A stretch of DNA of 64,000 nt from Streptomyces sp. NBC_01304 (GCF_035975855.1 NZ_CP109055.1:7998001-8062000), one strand, 5' to 3'. Shown: positions 26,925 to 36,283, counted from the first letter of the stretch. The notes: generated from the sequence alone by a model not told the origin. Translations and numbers: made by a program.

Positions 26925-28069
26925 GCGACGCAAGCGATCAGCGAAGCAACGTAACGATCGACGAACTGCCCGTACGCGACGAGCTGCGCGGCAAGTCCCC
27001 GTACGGGGCGCCCCAACTCGAGGTCCCCGTACGCCTGAACACCAACGAGAACCCCTACCCGCTGCCCGAGCCCCTCGTCGCGCGCATCGCCGAGCGGGTC
27101 GCGCAGGCGGCCAGGAACCTCAACCGCTACCCGGACCGGGACGCGGTCGAGCTGCGCACCGAGCTCGCCCGCTATCTGAGCCGCACAGCGAAGCACGAGG
27201 TCACGGTCGGCAACGTATGGGCGGCCAACGGTTCCAACGAGGTCATCCAGCAGCTCCTGCAGACCTTCGGCGGACCCGGCCGCACCGCGATCGGCTTCGA
27301 GCCCTCGTACTCGATGCACGGCCTGATCTCGCGCGGCACCGGCACCGGCTGGATCTCCGGGCCCCGCAACGACGACTTCACCATCGACGTCGAGGCGGCC
27401 ACCAAGGCCATCGCCGAGAACCAGCCGGACGTCGTCTTCATCACCTCGCCCAACAACCCGACGGGCACGGCGGTCGACCGCGACACGGTCCTCGCGCTGT
27501 ACGAGGCCGCGCAGGCGGCCAAGCCGTCGATGGTGGTGATCGACGAGGCGTACATCGAGTTCAGCCACGGCGACTCGCTGCTTCCCCTCATCGAGGGTCG
27601 GCCGAATCTCGTCGTCTCGCGCACCATGTCCAAGGCCTTCGGCGCCGCCGGACTGCGCCTCGGCTACCTGGCCGCCGACCCGGCGGTGGTGGACGCGGTG
27701 CAGCTCGTACGCCTGCCGTACCACCTGTCGGCCGTCACCCAGGCCACCGCGCTCGCGGCCCTGGAGCACACCGATACGCTCCTCGGGTACGTCGAGCAGC
27801 TCAAGGTGGAGCGCGACCGGCTCGTCACCGAGCTACGGGCGATCGGGTACGAAGTGACCGCGTCGGACGCGAATTTCGTGCAGTTCGGCAGGTTCGAAGG
27901 CGAGGGAGCCTCCCACGCGATGTGGCAGAAGATCCTCGACCGGGGCGTCCTCGTCCGTGACAACGGCGTACCGGGGTGGCTTCGGGTCACCGCCGGGACC
28001 CCCGAAGAAAACGACGCGTTCCTCACTGCGGTACGCGAACTGAAGAAGGAGCAGGGGCAGAGAGCATGA
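26921..28069 (+). CDS. hisC: Histidinol-phosphate aminotransferase
   Basis: A 382-residue PLP-dependent class I/II aminotransferase converting imidazole-acetol phosphate to histidinol phosphate. Motifs: [35 protein letters not shown] (PLP-binding Asn), [11 protein letters not shown] and the Schiff-base Lys in [17 protein letters not shown]. Start at GTG 26921 overlaps the hisD stop, and its own TGA overlaps the hisB ATG, so translation of hisDCB is coupled. Confidence 0.96.
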   Translation: MSDASDQRSNVTIDELPVRDELRGKSPYGAPQLEVPVRLNTNENPYPLPEPLVARIAERVAQAARNLNRYPDRDAVELRTELARYLSRTAKHEVTVGNVWAANGSNEVIQQLLQTFGGPGRTAIGFEPSYSMHGLISRGTGTGWISGPRNDDFTIDVEAATKAIAENQPDVVFITSPNNPTGTAVDRDTVLALYEAAQAAKPSMVVIDEAYIEFSHGDSLLPLIEGRPNLVVSRTMSKAFGAAGLRLGYLAADPAVVDAVQLVRLPYHLSAVTQATALAALEHTDTLLGYVEQLKVERDRLVTELRAIGYEVTASDANFVQFGRFEGEGASHAMWQKILDRGVLVRDNGVPGWLRVTAGTPEENDAFLTAVRELKKEQGQRA

Positions 28070-28659
28070 GCCGCATCGGACGCGTGGAGCGCACCACCAA
28101 GGAGACCTCCGTCGTCGTCGAGATCGACCTCGACGGCACCGGCAAGGTCGATGTCGCGACCGGGGTCGGCTTCTACGACCACATGCTCGACCAGCTCGGC
28201 CGCCACGGCCTCTTCGACCTCACGGTCAAGACCGAGGGCGACCTGCACATCGACTCGCACCACACCATCGAGGACACCGCCCTCGCGCTCGGCGCCGCCT
28301 TCAAGCAGGCGCTCGGCGACAAGGTCGGCATCTACCGCTTCGGCAACTGCACCGTCCCGCTGGACGAGTCGCTCGCCCAGGTGACCGTCGACCTCTCCGG
28401 CCGCCCGTACCTCGTGCACACCGAGCCCGAGAAGATGGCGCCGATGATCGGCGAGTACGACACGACGATGACCCGGCACATCCTGGAGTCCTTCGTCGCC
28501 CAGGCGCAGATCGCCCTGCACGTCCACGTGCCGTACGGGCGCAACGCCCACCACATCGTCGAGTGCCAGTTCAAGGCCCTCGCCCGCGCGCTGCGTTACG
28601 CCTCCGAGCGCGACCCGCGTGCGGCCGGCATCCTCCCGTCGACCAAGGGCGCACTGTGA
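28066..28659 (+). CDS. hisB: Imidazoleglycerol-phosphate dehydratase
   Basis: A 197-residue, monofunctional dehydratase (no phosphatase domain) that turns imidazole glycerol phosphate into imidazole acetol phosphate. It carries the manganese-binding motifs [13 protein letters not shown] and [11 protein letters not shown], the reciprocal [15 protein letters not shown] and [17 protein letters not shown] 28066 overlaps the hisC stop (ATGA). Confidence 0.97.
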   Translation: MSRIGRVERTTKETSVVVEIDLDGTGKVDVATGVGFYDHMLDQLGRHGLFDLTVKTEGDLHIDSHHTIEDTALALGAAFKQALGDKVGIYRFGNCTVPLDESLAQVTVDLSGRPYLVHTEPEKMAPMIGEYDTTMTRHILESFVAQAQIALHVHVPYGRNAHHIVECQFKALARALRYASERDPRAAGILPSTKGAL

Positions 28660-28823
28660 CCGGCCTCTCCACCATCCTCATCGTCGTCGGCCTCTTCCTG
28701 GCCGGCGGTGTCTACTCCTTCTCCAAGCAGAAGATGCCCAAGGGCCTGATCGTGCTCCTCGGCATCGGCTCCGTGATGTGCCTGGTGGCCGGGGTCCTGC
28801 GCATTCAAGGGATCTGGGACTGA
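28656..28823 (+). CDS. Small two-helix membrane protein in the his operon
   Basis: A 55-residue protein starting at GTG 28656 that overlaps the hisB stop. It has two hydrophobic segments ([20 protein letters not shown] and [19 protein letters not shown]) separated by a basic loop (SKQKMPK), ending in QGIWD. No enzyme motif. It lies between hisB and hisH and is coupled to hisB; I recall similarly placed small proteins in streptomycete his operons but cannot confirm it. Function unknown. Confidence 0.75.
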   Translation: MTGLSTILIVVGLFLAGGVYSFSKQKMPKGLIVLLGIGSVMCLVAGVLRIQGIWD

Positions 28824-28827
28824 CACC

Positions 28828-29478
28828 ATGACTGCTTCTTCCACGGCCAAGAAGGTCGTCGTCTTCGACTACGGCTTCGGGAACGTGCGGTCCGCCGAGC
28901 GGGCGCTGGCCCGGGTCGGCGCGGACGTCGAGATAACCCGTGACTACGACACGGCCATGAACGCCGACGGCCTGCTCGTCCCCGGCGTCGGCGCCTTCTC
29001 CGCCTGCATGAAGGGCCTCAAGGAGGCGCGCGGCGACTGGATCGTCGGCCGCCGCCTCTCCGGCGGCCGCCCCGTGATGGGCATCTGCGTCGGCATGCAG
29101 ATCCTCTTCGCCCGGGGCATCGAGCACGGCGTGGAGACCGAGGGCCTCGACGAGTGGCCCGGCACGGTCGAGCCCCTCAAGGCGCCGATCGTCCCGCACA
29201 TGGGCTGGAACACGGTCGAGGCCCCCGAGGACACCGAGCTGTTCGCGGGCCTCGACGCCGACGCCCGCTACTACTTCGTGCACTCGTACGCCGTCCGCGA
29301 CTGGACCCTCGAGACCGGGAACGCCAACATCCGCGCCCCCAAGGTCACTTGGGCCACGCACGGGGAGCCCTTCGTGGCCGCCGTGGAGAACGGCGCGCTG
29401 TGGGCGACCCAGTTCCACCCCGAGAAGTCCGGCGACGCCGGCGCCCAGCTGCTGACCAACTGGATCGGAACCCTGTAA
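28828..29478 (+). CDS. hisH: Imidazole glycerol phosphate synthase, glutaminase subunit
   Basis: A 216-residue class I glutamine amidotransferase. It generates ammonia from glutamine for HisF. The catalytic triad is visible: Cys87 in [11 protein letters not shown], and His and Glu in TQFHPEKSG near the C-terminus. The oxyanion strand VPGVGAF precedes it. It begins four bases after the small membrane gene and its TAA overlaps the next ATG by one base (TAATG). Confidence 0.96.
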   Translation: MTASSTAKKVVVFDYGFGNVRSAERALARVGADVEITRDYDTAMNADGLLVPGVGAFSACMKGLKEARGDWIVGRRLSGGRPVMGICVGMQILFARGIEHGVETEGLDEWPGTVEPLKAPIVPHMGWNTVEAPEDTELFAGLDADARYYFVHSYAVRDWTLETGNANIRAPKVTWATHGEPFVAAVENGALWATQFHPEKSGDAGAQLLTNWIGTL

Positions 29479-30206
29479 TGGCTTCGAAGCTTGAACTCCT
29501 GCCCGCCGTCGACGTCCGCGACGGCCAGGCCGTCCGCCTCGTCCACGGCGAGTCCGGCTCGGAGACCTCCTACGGCTCCCCGCTGGAGGCCGCCCTCGCC
29601 TGGCAGCGCTCCGGCGCCGAGTGGCTGCACCTGGTCGACCTGGACGCCGCCTTCGGCACCGGCGACAACCGCGCGCTGATCGCCGAGGTCGCGGGCGCCA
29701 TGGACATCAAGGTCGAGCTGTCCGGCGGCATCCGCGACGACGACACCCTCGCCGCCGCGCTCGCCACCGGCTGCACGCGCGTGAACCTGGGCACCGCCGC
29801 CCTGGAGACCCCCGAGTGGGTCGCCAAGGTCATCGCCCAGTACGGCGACAAGATCGCCGTCGGCCTGGACGTACGCGGCACGACGCTGCGCGGCCGCGGC
29901 TGGACCCGTGACGGCGGCGACCTCTACGAGACCCTGGAGCGCCTCAACGCCGAGGGCTGCTCCCGCTACGTCGTCACCGACATCGCCAAGGACGGCACGC
30001 TGCAGGGCCCCAACCTGGAGCTCCTGCGCAACGTGTGCGCCGCAACGGACCGTCCGGTCGTCGCCTCCGGCGGCGTGAGCAGCCTCGACGACCTGCGGGC
30101 CATCGCCTCGCTCGTTCCGCTGGGCGTCGAGGGCTCCATCGTCGGCAAGGCGCTGTACGCCAAGCAGTTCACCCTGGAAGAGGCCCTTGAGGCGGTCTCC
30201 TCATGA
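29478..30206 (+). CDS. priA: Bifunctional HisA/TrpF isomerase PriA
   Basis: A 242-residue (beta-alpha)8 barrel. Actinobacteria lacking trpF use this enzyme for both ProFAR isomerisation (histidine) and PRA isomerisation (tryptophan). The catalytic aspartates are visible: Asp12 in [11 protein letters not shown] and Asp168 in [16 protein letters not shown], plus Arg20 (QAVRL), known in PriA to reorganise for the TrpF reaction. No trpF was found in this window, which holds the other trp genes trpE, trpC, trpB and trpA. This fits the bifunctional role, though a trpF elsewhere cannot be excluded. Confidence 0.93.
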   Translation: MASKLELLPAVDVRDGQAVRLVHGESGSETSYGSPLEAALAWQRSGAEWLHLVDLDAAFGTGDNRALIAEVAGAMDIKVELSGGIRDDDTLAAALATGCTRVNLGTAALETPEWVAKVIAQYGDKIAVGLDVRGTTLRGRGWTRDGGDLYETLERLNAEGCSRYVVTDIAKDGTLQGPNLELLRNVCAATDRPVVASGGVSSLDDLRAIASLVPLGVEGSIVGKALYAKQFTLEEALEAVSS

Positions 30207-30607
30207 CGTCCGATGCCATCCGGCGCGTGCGGAGCGGCAGCCCCTGGGAGGACGTCTTCGGCTTCTCCCGGGCCGTCGCGGCGGGCGACCGGGTCGTGGT
30301 CGGCGGCACGACGTCGTTCAAGGGCGACATCCTGTACGGCGAGGGCGACCCCTACGAGCAGGCGAAGGTGGCTTTCTCCCACGCCATCGAGGCGCTGGGC
30401 GAGTTCGGGATCGGCGCCGAGTCCGTCATCCGCACCCGCATGCTGCTGACCCACGCCCGCGACGCGGACGCGGTGGGCCGCGCCCACAAGGAGTTCTTCG
30501 ACTCCGTACGCCCCGTGACGACGCTCGCCGTGGTGCACGCCTTCGTGGACCCGCGGATCCTGGTCGAAGTAGAGCTCGAAGCCTTCCGAGGAGCACAGCA
30601 GTCATGA
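30203..30607 (+). CDS. ridA: RidA-family deaminase
   Basis: A 134-residue RidA/YjgF-like protein in the middle of the his operon, coupled by ATGA overlaps on both sides (priA and hisF). It shows [47 protein letters not shown] and the Arg-containing IRTRMLLT segment. RidA enzymes deaminate reactive enamines and imines that arise from PLP enzymes such as IlvA and HisC-like aminotransferases. Its placement suggests protection of this pathway, an inference. Confidence 0.88.
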   Translation: MTSDAIRRVRSGSPWEDVFGFSRAVAAGDRVVVGGTTSFKGDILYGEGDPYEQAKVAFSHAIEALGEFGIGAESVIRTRMLLTHARDADAVGRAHKEFFDSVRPVTTLAVVHAFVDPRILVEVELEAFRGAQQS

Positions 30608-31359
30608 CCCTGGCGGTCCGAGTCATCCCCTGCCTGGACGTGGACAACGGCCGGGTCGTCAAGGGCGTCAACTTCCAGAACCTGCGTGACGCGGGCGACC
30701 CCGTCGAGATGGCCAAGGTGTACGACGCCGAGGGCGCCGACGAGCTCACCTTCCTGGACATCACCGCGTCCTCCGGCAACCGCGAGACGACGTACGACGT
30801 GGTCCGCCGCACCGCCGAGCAGGTCTTCATCCCGCTCACCGTGGGCGGCGGCGTCCGCACCGCCGAGGACGTCGACAAGCTCCTTCGCGCCGGCGCCGAC
30901 AAGGTCGGCGTGAACACCGCCGCCATCGCCCGGCCCGAGCTGATCCGGGAGATCGCCGAGCGCTTCGGCCGTCAGGTGCTGGTCCTCTCCGTGGACGCGC
31001 GCCGTACCGAGTCCGGCTCCTTCGAGGTGACGACCCACGGCGGCCGCAAGTCCGCCGGCATCGACGCCGTCGAATGGGCGCACCGGGCGGCCGAGTTGGG
31101 CGCGGGCGAGATCCTGCTCAACTCCATGGACGCCGACGGCACCAAGGACGGCTACGACCTGGAAATGATCGCGGCCGTACGCAAGCACGTCACCGTCCCC
31201 GTCATCGCGTCCGGCGGCGCCGGCAAGCTGACCGACTTCCCGCCCGCGATCGCGGCGGGCGCGGACGCCGTACTCGCCGCGTCCGTCTTCCACTTCGGGG
31301 ATCTGCGGATCGGCGAGGTCAAGGGGGCGCTGCGGGAAGCGGGTCACCCGGTGCGGTGA
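30604..31359 (+). CDS. hisF: Imidazole glycerol phosphate synthase, cyclase subunit
   Basis: A 251-residue (beta-alpha)8 barrel closing the operon. It uses ammonia from HisH to form IGP and AICAR. Motifs: [18 protein letters not shown] with Asp12, [24 protein letters not shown], and [18 protein letters not shown] 30604 overlaps the ridA stop. No clear terminator follows before the P450 gene. Confidence 0.97.
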   Translation: MTLAVRVIPCLDVDNGRVVKGVNFQNLRDAGDPVEMAKVYDAEGADELTFLDITASSGNRETTYDVVRRTAEQVFIPLTVGGGVRTAEDVDKLLRAGADKVGVNTAAIARPELIREIAERFGRQVLVLSVDARRTESGSFEVTTHGGRKSAGIDAVEWAHRAAELGAGEILLNSMDADGTKDGYDLEMIAAVRKHVTVPVIASGGAGKLTDFPPAIAAGADAVLAASVFHFGDLRIGEVKGALREAGHPVR

Positions 31360-31480
31360 AGGGCCGTCGGTGAGGGTGAGCAACTGCCGGGTTTTTGGCG
31401 GGAATTGAGAGACGATCGTCGCCAGGATGGGGAAGCCGCCCGGGTTAGCGTGTTGTTCGACCCACTGAAGGGGAGTTCGC

Positions 31481-32725
31481 ATGTCTGCTCGGTCCACTGC
31501 CGATCTGCTCCTGTTAAGCCCCGACTTCACCAGTAACCCCTACCCCGTCTACGCCGACCTCCGGGCGAAGGCGCCAGTGCACCGCGTGCGTACCCCGGAC
31601 GGCGTGGAGCTCTATCTCGTCGTCGGTCACGACGCCTGCCGTGCCGCCTTCACCGACCCGAGGCTCAGCAGGGACTGGCGCCACTCCGGTCCGGACATCG
31701 AGTCGACCGTCGGCGTGCAGAAGGACGACCCGGCCCTCGCCCACATGCTGATGTCCGACCCGCCGGACCACACGCGGCTGCGGCGCCTGGTGGCAAGGGA
31801 GTTCACGCCTCGCCGGATCGAGGCGCTCGCCCCGCGCATCCAGGAGCTCACCGACGAGCTGCTCGACGCGATGACGGCGAAGGCCGGGACGGCCGGGAAG
31901 GCCGGGAAGGCTCCCGGGGAGGAGCGGCGGGCCGACCTGATCGACTCCCTGGCCTTCCCGCTGCCCATGACGGTCATCTGCGAGCTCCTCGGCGTGCCCG
32001 AGCTGGACCGCGAGTCGTTCCGCGGCTGGTCCAACGAGATGGTGGCCCGCACCAGCGTCGAGGCCGAGATGGCCGCGTACGCGCAGATGCCGGTGTATCT
32101 GGCCGAGCTCATCGACGCCAAGCGGACGGCGCCCGGCGACGACCTGCTCAGCGCGATGATCCACGCCGTCGACGAGGGCGGTGACCGGCTCTCGCCCGAC
32201 GAGCTGATCGGCATGTGTGTGCTGCTGCTCATCGCCGGGCACGAGACCACGGTCAACCTCATCGGCAACGGCATGCGCGCCCTTTTCGCCCACCCCGGCC
32301 AACTGGATCTGCTCCGCTCCGACTTGAGCCTGATCGACGGCGCCATCGAGGAGATGCTGCGGTACGACGGCCCGGTCGAGACCTCCACCGAGCGGCTGGC
32401 CGCCGAGGACGTCGAGCTGGGCGGCGTGCTGATCCCGAAGGGGAGCGCGGTCCTGATCGCCATCGCGGACGCCGACCGCGACCCGGCCCGATTCGAGGAC
32501 GCGGACGGCTTCGACATCCGCCGGGACGCCCGCGGCCACATCGCGTTCGGGCACGGCCTGCACTACTGCCTGGGCGCACCGCTGGCCCGTCTGGAGGGCC
32601 GGATCGCGCTGCGCAGCCTGCTGGAGCGCTGCCCGGACATCGCGGCGGACGCGGACGAGGGCACGCTGGAGTGGATGCCGGGGATGCTGATCAGGGGTGT
32701 ACGGAAGCTGCCTGTGCGGTGGTGA
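31481..32725 (+). CDS. Cytochrome P450 monooxygenase, with a TTA codon
   Basis: A 414-residue bacterial P450 (CYP105/107-like). Visible are the I-helix LLLIAGHETTVNLIG, ExxR in EEMLRYDGP, and the heme loop FGHGLHYCLGAPLAR with axial Cys363. ATG 31481 is preceded by GGGGAG. Codon 12 (31514-31516) is TTA, a rare leucine codon in Streptomyces read by the bldA tRNA, so expression may be developmentally timed. A short Ala/Gly/Lys insert (about 133-145) is encoded by 9-bp repeats. The last nine codons and stop are the first copy of the 35-bp tandem repeat that follows. Redox partners and substrate are not in view. Confidence 0.95.
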   Translation: MSARSTADLLLLSPDFTSNPYPVYADLRAKAPVHRVRTPDGVELYLVVGHDACRAAFTDPRLSRDWRHSGPDIESTVGVQKDDPALAHMLMSDPPDHTRLRRLVAREFTPRRIEALAPRIQELTDELLDAMTAKAGTAGKAGKAPGEERRADLIDSLAFPLPMTVICELLGVPELDRESFRGWSNEMVARTSVEAEMAAYAQMPVYLAELIDAKRTAPGDDLLSAMIHAVDEGGDRLSPDELIGMCVLLLIAGHETTVNLIGNGMRALFAHPGQLDLLRSDLSLIDGAIEEMLRYDGPVETSTERLAAEDVELGGVLIPKGSAVLIAIADADRDPARFEDADGFDIRRDARGHIAFGHGLHYCLGAPLARLEGRIALRSLLERCPDIAADADEGTLEWMPGMLIRGVRKLPVRW

Positions 32726-32870
32726 GACCGGGTGTACGGAAGCTGCCTGTGCGGTGGTGAGACCGGGTGTACGGAAGCTGCCTGTGCGGTGGTGAGACCG
32801 GGTACACAGAAGCTGCCTGTGAGGCGGTGATCCGGGGGTACTGAAGCTGCCGGTGAGGCGGTGAATCGGG
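32696..32870 (+). repeat. 35-bp tandem repeat, five units, starting in the P450 gene
   Basis: Three identical 35-bp copies (32696-32730, 32731-32765, 32766-32800) and two diverged ones (32801-32835, 32836-32870). The first copy encodes the P450 C-terminus GVRKLPVRW and stop, so the array arose from the gene's 3' end. There are no spacers, so it is not a CRISPR. Confidence 0.92.
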
Positions 32871-32933
32871 GCTGTTCCGGGTGGGGCGGAAATCGTTTGC
32901 ATCGGGCGGGAGTTGGGCGCATGATCGCGCCTC

Positions 32934-34268
32934 GTGACCGCTGCCGAGAGAGCCCCGTCCGCCCATCCCTCCGCCGAGTGCCCGCCGAAGCCGGCCCATC
33001 GCGACGGCAATGTGCTGCGCTGGCTCAGCGCGTACGCCGCGTCCATGGTCGGCGACAGCATCTACTTCCTGGCGCTCGGCTGGGCCGCCGCCCAGGTCGC
33101 CGGGCCCGCGCAGGTGGGCCTGGTGATGGCCGTCGGGGCCGTGCCGCGGGCACTGCTGATGCTCGGCGGGGGAGTGGTCGCCGACCGGTTCGGGCCGCGC
33201 AAGGTCGTCATCGGCTCGGACGCGGCGCGCTGTGCGGTGATCCTCGCGGCGGCGGCCGTGCTCTGGCTGGCCACGCCGGGACTCTGGCTCCTGGTGGTGC
33301 TCGCGCTCGCCTTCGGGGTGGTGGACGCGCTGTTCATGCCCGCCGTCGGGGCGCTGCCGCCGCGGATCACCGGGCCCGGCGAGCTGGTGCGGGTGCAGGG
33401 CTTCAAGGCGTTCGTGGAGCGGTTCGGCCGGCTGGCCGGGCCGCCGATCGCCGGTGTGGCCCTCGGGGTCGGCGGGCCCGAGACGGCGTTCGCCGCTGCC
33501 GGGGTGCTGTTCGCGGCCTCGCTGGTGCTCCTGGTCGCCGTACGGATCGCGCCCCTGCCTCCCGATGGCAGGGATGCCGCGACCGCCGAACCCGCCACGC
33601 CCTGGCGGGACTTGGTGGACGGCCTGCGCTACATCCGCCGCCACCCCGTCGTCGGCCCGCTGGTGGTGTCCGGCGCGATCAGCCAGCTCGGCATCGTGCC
33701 GCCGCTCTCCGTGGGCCTGGTCCTGCTCGGCGACGAGCGCGGCTGGAGCCCGGCCGGGATCGGTCTGATCCTGAGCGCCATGGCGGTCGGCGCGGGCGCC
33801 AGCACGCTCGGCCTCGCCGTCGCGGGCCGGATGCCGCGGGCCGGCGCCGTGACGACCGTGACGCTGGTGGTGGCCTCCGTGCTGATCGGGGTCATCGGGG
33901 TCATGCCGACCGTCCCGGGCGCCGCTGCGGTCGCGCTGGCCGCCGGCCTGGTGAGCGGGGTGTGCGGCGGGGTGTCGGCCACCCTGATCCAAGTCAACAC
34001 GCTGCCCGCCTACTTGGGCCGGGTCTCCTCGGTGATGGCCTTCACCTACGTCGGCCTCGCCCCGCTGGCGTTCCCACTGTGCGGCTGGGCGACGGGGGTG
34101 TGGGGGGCCGGGCCGGTGTTCCTCGTGGGTGGCGCGATCAGCATGTCGGCGGCCTTCATCGGGGTGTTCGTACGGCCGGTGTGGCGGGCGGAACTCGCGG
34201 GGCCGGGCAAGGGGGCCAATGCGGGCTCGTCCGGGGAGCCGGGCCGGGTTGCCGACGTCCGCCAGTAG
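32934..34268 (+). CDS. MFS transporter, paralog 1
   Basis: A 444-residue major facilitator with about 12 membrane helices and an MFS motif-A-like GGGVVADRFGPRKVV. Its start region HRDGNVLRWLSAYAASMVGDS and many later blocks (GLVMAVGAVPRALLMLGGG, GLRYIRRHPVVGPLVV) closely match the transporter at 35024-36283, so the two are paralogs. Likely an efflux carrier for a small molecule. GTG 32934 has a CATGAT-like hexamer eight bases upstream and no Shine-Dalgarno, so may be leaderless. It lies before the HTH regulator, 90 bp upstream, and may belong to its regulon. Confidence 0.88.
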   Translation: MTAAERAPSAHPSAECPPKPAHRDGNVLRWLSAYAASMVGDSIYFLALGWAAAQVAGPAQVGLVMAVGAVPRALLMLGGGVVADRFGPRKVVIGSDAARCAVILAAAAVLWLATPGLWLLVVLALAFGVVDALFMPAVGALPPRITGPGELVRVQGFKAFVERFGRLAGPPIAGVALGVGGPETAFAAAGVLFAASLVLLVAVRIAPLPPDGRDAATAEPATPWRDLVDGLRYIRRHPVVGPLVVSGAISQLGIVPPLSVGLVLLGDERGWSPAGIGLILSAMAVGAGASTLGLAVAGRMPRAGAVTTVTLVVASVLIGVIGVMPTVPGAAAVALAAGLVSGVCGGVSATLIQVNTLPAYLGRVSSVMAFTYVGLAPLAFPLCGWATGVWGAGPVFLVGGAISMSAAFIGVFVRPVWRAELAGPGKGANAGSSGEPGRVADVRQ

Positions 34269-34306
34269 GCGGACCGGGCGGGACCCTCTCCAAGGTGTGC
34301 AGTTTT

Positions 34307-34330
34307 TATTGCGCAATATTTATTGCGCAA
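34307..34330. promoter_or_regulatory. Twin palindromic operator TTGCGCAA
   Basis: TATTGCGCAA occurs at 34307-34316 and again at 34321-34330; each contains the palindrome TTGCGCAA. They are 14 bp apart and overlap the -35 box of the HTH gene. AT-rich flanks stand out in this GC-rich genome. Likely an operator for the downstream ArsR-like protein (inference). Confidence 0.65.
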
Positions 34331-34351
34331 CTTTTCCTTCCTATCTACAGT
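34323..34351 (+). promoter_or_regulatory. Promoter of the HTH regulator, leaderless
   Basis: -35 TTGCGC (34323-34328), 17-bp spacer, -10 TACAGT (34346-34351), then seven bases to ATG 34359. Transcription should start at the ATG or within a base or two of it. Confidence 0.65.
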
Positions 34352-34358
34352 CGAGGGT

Positions 34359-35027
34359 ATGACTGACAAGGGCACGGCCGACAAAGGCACGGCCGACAAC
34401 GGCATGACGGCGCCCGGTGGCGCGGCACCCGGCGCCGGTCCGTCCGAGGGCACCACCCGTCGCATCACCGACATCGACACCCTGAAGGCGATCGGGCACC
34501 CGCTGCGGATGAAGCTGTACCGCGCCCTGTTCGTGGCGCGCACGGCCACCGCCTCGCAGCTCGCCGACCAGGTGGACGAGGCCGTCTCCCTCGTCAGCTA
34601 CCACCTGCGCAAGCTCGCCGACCACGGCCTCATCGAGGCGGCCGAGGCGCAGAGCGGCGACGGCCGGGAGCGCTGGTGGCAGACCGCCACGCGTGAACTG
34701 CGCATCCTCAGCGAGGACTTCCGGGACGAGCCGGGCAAGGCCGTCGCCCGCGTCTCGGTGAGCCGGCTCTTCTTCGAGCAGCGGGCCGACCTCTACCGGC
34801 GGTACATGGACGAGGAGGCGGCCTGGAGCCAGGAGTGGCAGACGGCGGCCATCGACTCGGAGTACCTGCCGCGCTTCAACGTCACCGAACTGGCCGCGCT
34901 CTCCGACGAGTTGATGACCGTACTCAAGAAGCACGACGCGCGGGCGCGGGCCGCCGAGGCGGCGGGGGACACGGAGGGGCGGGAGAACGTCGCGGTGCAC
35001 GTGTACGGATTCCCGTTCCGGCCGTGA
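34359..35027 (+). CDS. ArsR-like winged-helix transcriptional regulator
   Basis: A 222-residue regulator. After a repetitive Thr/Asp/Lys/Gly N-terminus (a 15-bp tandem repeat in DNA) comes a winged helix: IDTLKAIGHPLRMKLYRALF, ATASQLADQVDEAVSLVSYHLRKLADHGLIE, then the wing ERWWQTA. The C-terminal half is helical and likely binds a ligand or mediates dimerisation. Its stop overlaps the GTG of the MFS gene downstream, so the two are coupled. The twin TTGCGCAA operator overlaps its own promoter, implying autorepression. The effector is unknown. Confidence 0.88.
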   Translation: MTDKGTADKGTADNGMTAPGGAAPGAGPSEGTTRRITDIDTLKAIGHPLRMKLYRALFVARTATASQLADQVDEAVSLVSYHLRKLADHGLIEAAEAQSGDGRERWWQTATRELRILSEDFRDEPGKAVARVSVSRLFFEQRADLYRRYMDEEAAWSQEWQTAAIDSEYLPRFNVTELAALSDELMTVLKKHDARARAAEAAGDTEGRENVAVHVYGFPFRP

Positions 35028-36283
35028 GCACGCTCACCGAGGCGGACGTCAGGGCGTCCGCCGGGGCCGAGCGCCCCGCCTACCGCGACGGGAACGTCCT
35101 GCGCTGGCTGTCCGCGTACGCGACCTCCATGGTCGGCGACTCGGTCTACTTCGGCGCCCTGTCCTGGGCCGCCGCCCGCAGTGGCAGTCCGGGGCAGGCG
35201 GGGCTCGTGCTCGCGGTCGGTGCGGTGCCGCGGGCCCTGCTGATGCTGGGCGGCGGGGTGCTGGCCGACCGGTTCGGGCCGCGCCGGGTGGTGATCGGCA
35301 GCGACGCCGCCCGCTGTCTGGTGATCCTCGCCGTGGCCGGGGTGCTCCTGGTGACGGCCCCCGGGGTGTGGCTGCTCGCGCTGGTCGCGCTGGTCTTCGG
35401 GGCGGTGGACGCGCTGTTCCTGCCCGCGGTGGGCGCGCTGCCGCCGCGGGTCACCGAGCCCGGTCAGCTGGCCCGGGTGCAGGGGATGCGCGGGCTCGCC
35501 GCGCGGATCGCGCTGATCACCGGGGCGCCGCTTGGCGGGCTCGCGGTGGCGGTGGGCGGGTCGGCGGCGGCGTTCGGCGTCGCGGGCGTGCTGTTCGCGG
35601 TGTCGCTCGTGCTCCTTGTCGCGGTCCGGCTGCGACCGCTGCCGGCCGGGGGCCCGGCCTCCTCCGACGGGGCCACGGGGTGGCGTCAACTCGTGGACGG
35701 GCTGCGGTACATACGCCGCCACCGGGTGCTGTTCCCGCTGATGATCGTCATCGCGGTGGCCGAGTTCGGCTTCTCCGGGCCGGCCAACATCGGACTCGTG
35801 CTGCTCGCCGAGGAGCGGGGCTGGGGCGCGTCCGGGATGGGCTGGATCATCGCGGGGTTCGGGGTGGGCGCGGGGGCCGCGTCGCTGCTCGTCGCGGTGC
35901 GGGGGCGGGTCGGGCGGGCCGGGGCGGCGCTGTCCTGGCTGTCGCTGGTGGGGGCCTCGGGGCTGGCCGCTCTGGCGTACGCGCCTTCGGTTTGGGTCGC
36001 GGCGCTGGTGGGGGCCTTCACGGGGGCGTTGCTCGGGCTGGCTGGGGCGCTTTGCGGGGCGCTTCTGCAGACGGTGTCCGACGCGGCGTATCTGGGGCGG
36101 GTCACTTCGGTGTCGACGCTCTTCACGCTGGGTGTGGCGCCGCTCTGTTATCCCCTGGTCGGGGCGGCCGTCGGGGTGTGGGGGTGTGGGCCCGTCTTTG
36201 GGGTGGGCGCTGCGATATGTGGGGCCAGCGGGATGATGGGGCTGGGGTTCGGGGCTCTTCGGCGGGCTGAGCTTCCGAAGTGA
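35024..36283 (+). CDS. MFS transporter, paralog 2
   Basis: A 419-residue MFS protein, GTG overlapping the regulator stop. It starts YRDGNVLRWLSAYATSMVG, shares GLVLAVGAVPRALLMLGGG and GLRYIRRHRVLFPLMI with paralog 1, and has about 12 helices. Being coupled to the regulator, it is likely the controlled exporter. Codon usage drifts toward GGG, TTG and GCG-T rich codons in the last 350 bases. It converges with the next gene, 29 bp apart. Confidence 0.88.
   Translation: MSTLTEADVRASAGAERPAYRDGNVLRWLSAYATSMVGDSVYFGALSWAAARSGSPGQAGLVLAVGAVPRALLMLGGGVLADRFGPRRVVIGSDAARCLVILAVAGVLLVTAPGVWLLALVALVFGAVDALFLPAVGALPPRVTEPGQLARVQGMRGLAARIALITGAPLGGLAVAVGGSAAAFGVAGVLFAVSLVLLVAVRLRPLPAGGPASSDGATGWRQLVDGLRYIRRHRVLFPLMIVIAVAEFGFSGPANIGLVLLAEERGWGASGMGWIIAGFGVGAGAASLLVAVRGRVGRAGAALSWLSLVGASGLAALAYAPSVWVAALVGAFTGALLGLAGALCGALLQTVSDAAYLGRVTSVSTLFTLGVAPLCYPLVGAAVGVWGCGPVFGVGAAICGASGMMGLGFGALRRAELPK

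Noticed and set aside
32696..32870. CRISPR array
   Set aside because: The 35-bp repeats are adjacent with no spacers and derive from the P450 gene.
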